Positions 1-5,245 of a stretch of 51,452 nucleotides of DNA are shown one piece after another (the first letter of the stretch is position 1; each line of letters begins with the position of its first letter). Position numbers and translations under genes: made by a program. The DNA is taken from the IMG/VR virus record IMGVR_UViG_3300046171_000140, positions 1-51,452 of that record; one strand, written 5' to 3'. A model generated the notes under the pieces. It worked only from the letters and a program-made list of their open reading frames with translations. It ran no database searches and had not been told where the DNA came from. Origin of the DNA: a virus.

Positions 1-620
1 ACTATTTTTATTTACAAAATCTTTAAAGTATTGTTAACTTGATGAATTGTATTTGTAATAACTCTTAGTAAACAAGTTGCTTTCTTACTTAATAGAGCTT
101 AATAGAAGATAAAGTGTTTCAAAGTTATCAAGTTATTAGGTTAAATTGATTAATGCCAACTCTTCAGGATTCTAGAATTTGGTAGCTCTTCAAGATTACT
201 TTGAAACTCTTTTAAATATAACTACAACATAATGAGGACTCTTTGTAACATAGGCATATGGTGATGATAAAGGATTTGTAGAGAATCTTAAGGGCTAAGC
301 AACTCTAGGGGAATGTAAAGGTTTCATTTTGCTAAGAAAGCTAATGGTAACTTAAATGGACTAAAAGCCCTTTAGATTCTGTAGCTTTGGACTTTTGCTT
401 AGTTGTACTTGGAAAACTTATGTTGAAGAAGACTGAATGGTTTTTGAAGTTATTAGAGTTCCTTTAGTCTATGCAAAATTCTCAAAGCTTACTTAACTTA
501 GTTTATGTTCTTTGAAGATTTCTTAGTCCTCATTAGTTTTGTTAGTTTTTATTATGGAATGTAAGGATATGTTTATATTCTATAGGGGCAGGCAGGTGAC
601 CATGCCCTCCACCACCCATA
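1..620. repeat. Direct terminal repeat, left copy; non-coding AT-rich region
   Basis: This stretch recurs at 50832-51452 with one difference: the left copy reads CTATGC near 470-474 where the right copy reads CTATTGC. It holds no convincing gene on either strand. It contains several scattered ACTCTT motifs (near 61, 168, 187, 208 and 237) and a long-range inverted pair AAGGGCT / AGCCCTT near 290-372. On a circular map it is the leader region between the leftward promoter at 807-835 and the first early gene at 50738. It may be real terminal redundancy or assembly overlap. Confidence 0.95.
566..608 (+). repeat. Inverted-repeat element, copy B
   Basis: Two blocks, GATATGTTTATATT followed by TAGGGGCA (566-590) and AGGTGACCATGCCCT (594-608), recur in opposite orientation at 50139-50214. 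In this copy the blocks are separated by only 3 bases. In the other copy a hairpin separates them. GGGCA and TGCCC can pair, so the transcript of each copy can fold. On the circular map the two copies face outward and bracket about 1.2 kb holding the first two early genes. Function is unknown; a phage promoter plus leader is one possibility. Confidence 0.7.
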
Positions 621-635
621 TATATAGCATGGTCA
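597..635. repeat. Inverted repeat / hairpin at the assembly break
   Basis: TGACCATGC (597-605) and GCATGGTCA (627-635) are perfect 9-base inverted repeats around a 21-base loop of ACC-rich and TATA-rich sequence. The right-hand terminal copy stops at the base matching 620, inside this loop, so the redundancy ends within the hairpin. Confidence 0.7.
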
Positions 636-676
636 TACAAAATTAATAAGATTGGATGTAAACCAGATTGCCCCGG

Positions 677-718
677 CTACTAGTTAACATTTTGACTCTA
701 AAGACTAGTAGTTTTTTT
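677..718 (+). terminator. Intrinsic terminator, rightward
   Basis: CTACTAGT (677-684) pairs perfectly with ACTAGTAG (704-711) and is followed directly by seven T residues (712-718). It would stop rightward transcripts arising in the terminal region, such as one starting in the 566-590 element, before the promoter pair at 807-890. The 19-base loop is long for a terminator. Confidence 0.6.
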
Positions 719-806
719 ATAGTTAAAAGGTAGTTTTATGGAGGTAGTATTTGGACTGAGAGAACTCTCTAATATACTACTATTCACCCGGGGGGGCACT
801 AAAGTT

Positions 807-835
807 ATTATAGCTTCTAAAACAGCTTTTGTCAA
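807..835 (-). promoter_or_regulatory. Perfect sigma70 promoter, leftward
   Basis: On the minus strand, TTGACA (835-830) and TATAAT (812-807) match both consensus hexamers exactly with a 17-base spacer. Transcription would start near 800 and run left through the non-coding terminal region. On a circular or concatemeric template it would reach the early genes at 50738 and below. It shares an AT-rich upstream segment (836-861) with the rightward promoter. Confidence 0.85.
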
Positions 836-861
836 GAAGTTTTAAAATTATTTTTAATTAC

Positions 862-890
862 TTGACAAAACTAATTAATACTACTATAAT
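862..890 (+). promoter_or_regulatory. Perfect sigma70 promoter, rightward
   Basis: TTGACA (862-867), a 17-base spacer and TATAAT (885-890) give an exact consensus promoter. The ATG of the small terminase gene lies at 898, only seven bases past the -10 box, so the predicted start site coincides with the start codon and the message would be nearly leaderless. The 10-mer CTTGACAAAA (861-870) is a perfect inverted repeat of TTTTGTCAAG (827-836), which carries the opposite promoter. Confidence 0.88.
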
Positions 891-897
891 AAAGAGC

Positions 898-1341
898 ATG
901 GCAATTCTACCAAGTGTAAATAATACTACTAGTAAACGACAACTTACTGAAAAGCAACAATCGTTTTTAGAACACTTAGTTGAAACTGAAGGTGATGCTA
1001 AAAAGGCTGCAGAACTTGCAGGGTATACAAGTCATTATCATCATGTAGTTAAAACTTTAAAGAATGAAATCTTAGAAATAACTAATGAGATATTAGCAAA
1101 CTCTGCACCTAAAGCAGCTTTTAAGCTTGTTGAGATTATGGAATCTAAACGACCTATAGTTCAAGCCAATAATAAATTAGCAGCAGCTCAAACTCTACTA
1201 GATAGAGTTGGTGTTGGTCGTAAAGATACAATAGATGTGAATCACAGGGTAGGTGGTGGTATTTTTTTAATGCCCGATAAACAACCTATAGAAACAGTTG
1301 AGGATGCTGAGTATGAAAATATTTCTAACAGAGATGACTAA
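898..1341 (+). CDS. Probable terminase small subunit
   Basis: A 147-aa protein starting MAILPSV. The segment LTEKQQSFLEHLVETEGDAK followed by KAAELAGYTS has the typical shape of the helix-turn-helix DNA-binding domain of phage small terminases, which recognise the packaging site and recruit large terminase. A helical middle and an acidic C-terminal tail follow. An earlier in-frame start at 829 would read through the -35 and -10 boxes of the promoter at 862-890, so ATG 898 is preferred. The large terminase is 2.2 kb downstream. The C-terminus overlaps the start of the next gene. The call rests on motif resemblance and position, not on alignment. Confidence 0.65.
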   Translation: MAILPSVNNTTSKRQLTEKQQSFLEHLVETEGDAKKAAELAGYTSHYHHVVKTLKNEILEITNEILANSAPKAAFKLVEIMESKRPIVQANNKLAAAQTLLDRVGVGRKDTIDVNHRVGGGIFLMPDKQPIETVEDAEYENISNRDD

Positions 1342-1513
1342 AGATGGAGAAGTTTTCCCCGGTCCTAATATTATTGCTCAAGATTCAAAACAAGCTAAAG
1401 AAGTTGCTGATTATAATGGACTAATATTACTAGGTGAATTTAAAGAAATATTTTTTAAAAATGAATTAATGTCTTATATAGATGAAGATATAACAAATAG
1501 AGTATTACATTAA
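1313..1513 (+). CDS. Small conserved-type phage protein, unknown function
   Basis: A 66-aa protein beginning MKIFLTEMTKDGEVF, with a pattern (T-x-M-T-x-D-G, then a GPNIIA-like strand, then a QAKEVAD helix) that looks like a small alpha/beta domain. ATG 1313 is chosen over 1298 because GAGG lies at a good distance upstream. It overlaps the end of the small terminase gene by 29 bases, in a different frame, which suggests translational coupling. I cannot assign a function. Confidence 0.6.
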   Translation: MKIFLTEMTKDGEVFPGPNIIAQDSKQAKEVADYNGLILLGEFKEIFFKNELMSYIDEDITNRVLH

Positions 1514-1514
1514 G

Positions 1515-1802
1515 ATGGCTAAGAAAAAAGATTCAAGACTTGCAAAAGCTGGAGTATCTGGTTATAATAAACCTAAACGTACTCCAAACCATAAAACTAA
1601 ATCGCATGTGGTAGTTGCTAAAGTAGGTGATAAAATTAAAACAATTAGATTTGGACAACAAGGTGTTAAAGGTGCTGGTAAAAACCCAACTTCTAAAAAA
1701 GACAAAGCTAGAAAAAAAAGTTACTATGCTAGACATAATGCTCAAGATTCAAGTCCAAGTAAATTAAGTGCCCGTTATTGGTCACATAAAGTAAAGTGGT
1801 AA
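1515..1802 (+). CDS. Lys-rich small protein, unknown
   Basis: A 95-aa strongly basic protein. Its middle (residues about 30-70) contains SHVVVAKVGDKIKTIRFGQQ, followed by GVKGAGKNP and a KKDKARKKSYYARH segment, and it ends LSARYWSHKVKW. This organisation (a short beta strand pair and then a basic helix) is common among small phage proteins of unknown role and suggests nucleic-acid binding, which is only an inference. It starts one base after the previous stop. The glutamine riboswitch begins just behind its stop codon. Confidence 0.65.
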   Translation: MAKKKDSRLAKAGVSGYNKPKRTPNHKTKSHVVVAKVGDKIKTIRFGQQGVKGAGKNPTSKKDKARKKSYYARHNAQDSSPSKLSARYWSHKVKW

Positions 1803-1808
1803 GATTTT

Positions 1809-1919
1809 CGTTCATCTCGAAAGAGACGGAAGTAGGTTAGAAAGGAAAACCTCCCTAGTAATAGGGGTAAGCTAAGTACTAGCAATAGGAACAGAGACCG
1901 ACATCTACCGAAGGAACGC
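1809..1919 (+). ncRNA. Glutamine riboswitch (Downstream-peptide / glnA type)
   Basis: CGTTC (1809-1813) pairs with GAACG (1914-1918) as the closing stem. TCTC-GAAA-GAGA (1815-1826) forms the next hairpin, followed by GACGGAAGTAGG (1825-1836) and, before the closing strand, ACCGAAGGAACGC (1907-1919). These conserved stretches and their order match what I recall of the glutamine-sensing glnA / Downstream-peptide RNAs of cyanobacteria, their phages and marine metagenomes. The variable arm carries further hairpins (AGGTT/AACCT and CCCTA-GTAA-TAGGG at 1854-1867). CCTCC (1850-1854) could pair with the GGAGG ribosome site at 1965-1969 of the short gene behind it, a plausible switch. The ligand is inferred from the motif. 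Confidence 0.85.
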
Positions 1920-1975
1920 ATAGGCTGTCATTTAAATATGACTTAATATTAACCTATGAAAACTGGAGGCACGAT

Positions 1976-2137
1976 ATGGCTACTTACAGAGGTATCAAGG
2001 TAACTCTTGAAAATACTCACGTTGAAAAAGCGAAAGCTCAACCGGGTATTTACAGAGGTATCAAGCATGATGCAGAACCTAGTAAGTCTAAGAAAGCTAC
2101 CAACGGTATTTACCGTGGTGTTAAATGGACTAACTAA
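1976..2137 (+). CDS. 53-aa YRG-repeat peptide under riboswitch control
   Basis: A 53-aa protein with three copies of the motif YRG(I/V)K (near residues 4, 25 and 47), separated by polar linkers. It resembles the short YRGxxY-like domains (DUF4278 type) known from cyanobacteria and their phages. A strong GGAGG lies at 1965-1969. It sits directly behind the riboswitch at 1809-1919, matching the known habit of Downstream-peptide RNAs to precede small peptides. In cyanobacteria such peptides can inhibit glutamine synthetase; whether this one does so is untested. GC content is visibly higher than in the neighbouring genes, a possible sign of transfer. Confidence 0.8.
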   Translation: MATYRGIKVTLENTHVEKAKAQPGIYRGIKHDAEPSKSKKATNGIYRGVKWTN

Positions 2138-2176
2138 CCATACTTCCTGAGCAAGAATTAAAACTGCTCACAAATT

Positions 2177-2356
2177 ATGCCAAGTTTAGGAAGTGATGAA
2201 AAACCGGTCTTAATGACCAATAAAAAAAATAAAGGTAGGATTGGTAAAGGTTCTAGAATTAGACCATCAGCAGTATCTACTCAACAATTTTCAGATAACT
2301 GGGATAAAATATTTAATAAAAAAAATAATGAAAAAAAAGAAATCGACAGTAAATAA
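2177..2356 (+). CDS. Small polar protein, unknown
   Basis: A 59-aa reading frame beginning MPSLGSDEKPVLMTNK, basic and Asn/Lys-rich, without recognisable motifs. Codon use is similar to neighbours. No strong Shine-Dalgarno is seen, though AAAT/AGG-like bases occur in the region. It overlaps the next gene by 29 bases in another frame. It could be a chance frame, but the gap between flanking genes and the coupling geometry favour a real gene. Confidence 0.5.
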   Translation: MPSLGSDEKPVLMTNKKNKGRIGKGSRIRPSAVSTQQFSDNWDKIFNKKNNEKKEIDSK

Positions 2357-2507
2357 AGCTGGTAACTATACTAAACCTACTATGCGTAAGAATCTTTTTA
2401 ATAGAATTAAAGCTGGTAGTAAAGGTGGTAAACCCGGTCAATGGTCAGCTCGTAAAGCACAGATGTTAGCTAAACAATATAAAGCTAAAGGTGGTGGTTA
2501 TAAATAA
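2328..2507 (+). CDS. Small basic protein with GGKPGQWSARKAQ motif
   Basis: A 59-aa strongly basic protein starting MKKKKSTVNKAGNYTKP and ending in KAKGGGYK. The central KAGSKGGKPGQWSARKAQML is a recurrent motif in small uncharacterised proteins of phages and some large DNA viruses. ATG 2328 was chosen because the longer frame from 2241 lies inside the previous gene and begins without a ribosome site. A role in DNA binding or condensation is possible but unproven. Confidence 0.7.
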   Translation: MKKKKSTVNKAGNYTKPTMRKNLFNRIKAGSKGGKPGQWSARKAQMLAKQYKAKGGGYK

Positions 2508-2542
2508 ATTTAACTTTGTTATCATTAAAAGGATTTTAAACT

Positions 2543-2722
2543 ATGACAGATTTTATTTTATTAACAACCCTAGCTTTATGTATTATTGCTATGATAGGTG
2601 AAAATTCAAACCCTAGAGGTATGAATATTTTTTGGTATAAAGTTAATGTTAAAAGAAAAACTTATTGGAAAGCTTTAACTGAATACGATTCTGGTAATAA
2701 TAAAGGCAATGGACCAAGATAA
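2543..2722 (+). CDS. Small membrane protein
   Basis: A 59-aa protein with an N-terminal hydrophobic helix (residues about 3-19, FILLTTLALCIIAMIG) followed by a polar, basic tail ending GNNKGNGPR. AAAAGG lies at a suitable distance ahead of the ATG. It is likely an inner-membrane protein with a short cytoplasmic or periplasmic tail. It overlaps the next small gene by 14 bases. No family recognised. Confidence 0.6.
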   Translation: MTDFILLTTLALCIIAMIGENSNPRGMNIFWYKVNVKRKTYWKALTEYDSGNNKGNGPR

Positions 2723-2846
2723 AGTAGAAGATGTTAATACAATAATGTTGCGTAACCCTATGCTATATGCAGTAATTATTCCATCGTGTATGACTATTAT
2801 ACCACCAACATTAGCAGTAGCAGTTATTTATTTTTTACAAGCATGA
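2709..2846 (+). CDS. 45-aa membrane peptide
   Basis: A 45-aa protein starting MDQDKVEDVNTIMLR with one hydrophobic span (residues about 20-43, YAVIIPSCMTIIPPTLAVAV). It overlaps the preceding gene by 14 bases and the next gene by an ATGA junction (2843-2846), so it looks like part of a coupled string. It could be a small holin-like or host-membrane effector, but there is no specific evidence. Confidence 0.55.
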   Translation: MDQDKVEDVNTIMLRNPMLYAVIIPSCMTIIPPTLAVAVIYFLQA

Positions 2847-3148
2847 AAAAGAAAGACCCTAAAAAAGGTACAGGTAAAAAACCAAAAGGTTCAGGTAGAC
2901 GTTTATATACTGATGAGAATCCTAAAGATACTGTTAGTATTAAATATAAAACACCAGCAGATGCTAGAGCAACAGTTGCTAAAGTTAAAAAAATTAATAA
3001 ACCTTTTGCTCGTAAAATACAGATACTAACTGTTTTAGAACAACGAGCTAAAGTAGCTGGTAAAACACAACAAGCTTCTATAGCTAAAAAAGGTAAAGAA
3101 GCAATTAGAAAAAAACATGGCACTCAAAAAAAGTCAAAGAAGTCTTAG
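2843..3148 (+). CDS. Small basic protein with RLYTDENPKDT motif
   Basis: A 101-aa basic protein. After a Lys-rich start (MKKKDPKKGTGKKPKGSGRR) come LYTDENPKDTVSIKYKTPAD and a helical region with NKPFARKIQILTVLEQRAKV. The pattern is familiar from conserved hypothetical proteins of marine phages. ATG 2843 is used instead of the 2786 frame start because it overlaps the upstream stop as ATGA. The gene overlaps the next one by 32 bases. Confidence 0.7.
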   Translation: MKKKDPKKGTGKKPKGSGRRLYTDENPKDTVSIKYKTPADARATVAKVKKINKPFARKIQILTVLEQRAKVAGKTQQASIAKKGKEAIRKKHGTQKKSKKS

Positions 3149-3362
3149 AACGTGGACTAAACAAAAATGGCGAACTCCAAGTGGTAAAAAGTCTTCGGAG
3201 ACTGGTGAAGTATATGCTCCAGCTGCTAAGATTAAAAAACTTAAATCAACTTCTAAAGGTCGTAGTAAACTTGCAGCAGCTAATAAAAAGAAACGAGAAG
3301 CTACTGCTAAAGGTAAACAACATGCTCAACATGGTTTACATCGTAAAAAGAAAAAGAAATGA
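3117..3362 (+). CDS. Small basic protein, DUF5872-like WTKQKWRT motif
   Basis: An 81-aa very basic protein. Residues about 10-38 read LRTWTKQKWRTPSGKKSSET followed by GEVYAPAAKIKKL, close to what I recall of the DUF5872 family of small viral proteins. The C-terminal half is Lys/Ala-rich and ends in a run of lysines. It overlaps both neighbours, so it is translated as part of a coupled series leading up to the large terminase. Biochemical function unknown; nucleic-acid binding is likely from charge. Confidence 0.7.
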   Translation: MALKKSQRSLRTWTKQKWRTPSGKKSSETGEVYAPAAKIKKLKSTSKGRSKLAAANKKKREATAKGKQHAQHGLHRKKKKK

Positions 3363-3622
3363 TACCTGACGGATATATAAAACGAGCTTCTTCTACTATT
3401 CCTTTTGGTTATGAATCAGACGATATGCTTGAAGGTTATTTAAAACCTATACCAGAAGAATTAATAATACTAAAAGAAGTAGCAGCAGCTGTGTTTAATG
3501 GTGAAATTAGTTTAGGTATTGCAGTTGATTGGTTAGAAGCTGAGACAGGAAAATCTATGTCTCGACCCGGATTAAAAAAATATGTAGACAAAGTATATGG
3601 AAGATTGGGAAATAAATCCTGA
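3359..3622 (+). CDS. Small protein next to terminase, HTH-like C-terminus
   Basis: An 87-aa protein starting MIPDGYIKRASSTIPFGYES. The C-terminal half (ISLGIAVDWLEAETGKSMSR, then GLKKYVDKVYG) looks like the helix-turn-helix of small DNA-binding or recombinase-type domains. It sits directly before large terminase and overlaps it by 26 bases. It may contribute to packaging-site recognition, or be a second candidate for the small terminase role; this is positional inference. Confidence 0.6.
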   Translation: MIPDGYIKRASSTIPFGYESDDMLEGYLKPIPEELIILKEVAAAVFNGEISLGIAVDWLEAETGKSMSRPGLKKYVDKVYGRLGNKS

Positions 3623-5243
3623 AAAGTACTTGACAAATGCTTCAGGAGAGTATATACTTAACAAAGATGGTACTCCACGAAAGAAAGGTGGTAGACCAAA
3701 GAATACAGAATTAAGTAGTGTTAAAGCTGCATTACAAGCTCAGAAAGCTTTAAAAAATAAAAACCAAAAAGTTAAAAAACTTAGAAGGAATTTAAAAAGA
3801 GCAGAAACTGAGTTAAGTAAAAAAGAAAAAGCTTTAACAACTAATGTTCTAACAGAATCAGATAAGAAAGAATTACCTGATGCAGTTCAAGAACATTTAG
3901 ATACTACAGGTTCTACTGTGGCATTTATGCCTAATGAAGGACCTCAGACAGATTTTTTAGCTTCCTCCGAAAAAGATGTACTTTATGGAGGAGCAGCTGG
4001 TGGTGGGAAAAGCTTTGCAATGCTTATAGACCCACTAAGGTATTGTCACATTAAAGCTCATAGAGCTTTGATAATAAGAAGGTCAATGCCTGAACTAAGA
4101 GAACTTATAGATAAGTCTCGTGAATTGTATCCGAATGCATTTCCGGGAGCTAAGTTCAAAGAAGTTGAAAAACTTTGGCAGTTTCCTTCTGGTGCTAAAA
4201 TAGAGTTTGGATTTTTAGAACGAGATGCAGATGTGTATCGTTATCAAGGACAAGCATACAGTTGGATTGGCTTTGATGAGATAACACACTTACCAACAGA
4301 ATTTGGTTGGAATTATCTAGCATCACGATTAAGAACAACTGACCCAGAGCTGCCTACGTTTTTACGTTGTACAGCTAACCCCGGAGGGGTTGGTGCTCAA
4401 TGGGTAAAAAAAAGATATGTTGAACCTTCAGGATATAATAAAAGTTTTATTGGTTCTGATGGTTTAAGTCGGAAGTTTATTCCAGCATTGTTACAGGATA
4501 ACCCGTACCTTGCTGAAGATGGTGAATATGAAAGGATGTTACAATCCTTACCAGCAATACAGCGTAAGCAGTTACTGGAAGGGAATTGGGATATAAGTGA
4601 AGGTGCAGCCTTTGCTGAGTTTGACCCAAACATACATGTTATACCACCATTTGATATACCTACTTATTGGGAACGATTTAAAGGTATTGACTATGGATAC
4701 GCTTCTGAAAGTTGCTGTTTATGGGCTACAATAGACCCCGAAGACAAGACCATCATTATTTATAAAGAATTATACAAAAAAGGTCTTACAGGGGATGCTC
4801 TTGCAGATACAATAACAGCTATGGAAGAAAATGAAGTTAAATCAATAGGTGGTGTTTTAGATACTGCAGCTTGGTCAAGGACTGGTTATACTGGTCCGAC
4901 TATTGGTGAAATCTTAGTTCAGAAAGGACATAAACTAAGAAGAGCTGATAAAAATAGAATTGCTGGTAAGATTCAAATACATGAATCATTAAGACCTAAT
5001 AGGGATACTGGCAGACCAAGATTACAAATATCTAGTACCTGTGTTAATTTAATTAAAGAATTACAAGGAATACCTTTATCTAAAAGTAATCCTGAAGATG
5101 TAGATACTCACGCTGCTGACCACGCATATGATGCATTAAGGTATATGTTAATGAGTAGACCTAGATTAGATAATCCTTATGATAGGATGTTAAAAATAAA
5201 GTCAGAAGTTTACCAACCTTCTGATAGCACATTTGGTTATTAA
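3597..5243 (+). CDS. terL: Terminase large subunit
   Basis: A 548-aa packaging motor. Residues 1-100 are a Lys-rich extension with a predicted coiled coil (about 40-85). Walker A is GGAAGGGKS at 131-139. Walker B is YSWIGFDEIT at 221-230, with the catalytic Glu after Asp. The C-terminal RNase H-like nuclease shows GIDYGYA, GGVLDTAAW and a DHAYDALRYML motif supplying the acidic residues. It cuts concatemeric DNA and pumps it into the prohead with ATP, docked on the portal encoded next. The gene overlaps its upstream neighbour by 26 bases and is two bases from the portal. Confidence 0.95.
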   Translation: MEDWEINPEKYLTNASGEYILNKDGTPRKKGGRPKNTELSSVKAALQAQKALKNKNQKVKKLRRNLKRAETELSKKEKALTTNVLTESDKKELPDAVQEHLDTTGSTVAFMPNEGPQTDFLASSEKDVLYGGAAGGGKSFAMLIDPLRYCHIKAHRALIIRRSMPELRELIDKSRELYPNAFPGAKFKEVEKLWQFPSGAKIEFGFLERDADVYRYQGQAYSWIGFDEITHLPTEFGWNYLASRLRTTDPELPTFLRCTANPGGVGAQWVKKRYVEPSGYNKSFIGSDGLSRKFIPALLQDNPYLAEDGEYERMLQSLPAIQRKQLLEGNWDISEGAAFAEFDPNIHVIPPFDIPTYWERFKGIDYGYASESCCLWATIDPEDKTIIIYKELYKKGLTGDALADTITAMEENEVKSIGGVLDTAAWSRTGYTGPTIGEILVQKGHKLRRADKNRIAGKIQIHESLRPNRDTGRPRLQISSTCVNLIKELQGIPLSKSNPEDVDTHAADHAYDALRYMLMSRPRLDNPYDRMLKIKSEVYQPSDSTFGY

Positions 5244-5245
5244 GT

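Noticed and set aside
566-590. T7/SP6-class promoter (resemblance to CTATAGGG)
   Set aside because: No single-subunit RNA polymerase is visible in the genome and the mirrored copy reads AGTAGGGGC; likeness alone is not enough.
542-619. 25-codon minus-strand frame beginning MGGGGHGH
   Set aside because: No ribosome site; the inverted copy of the region does not preserve the frame, so chance is more likely.
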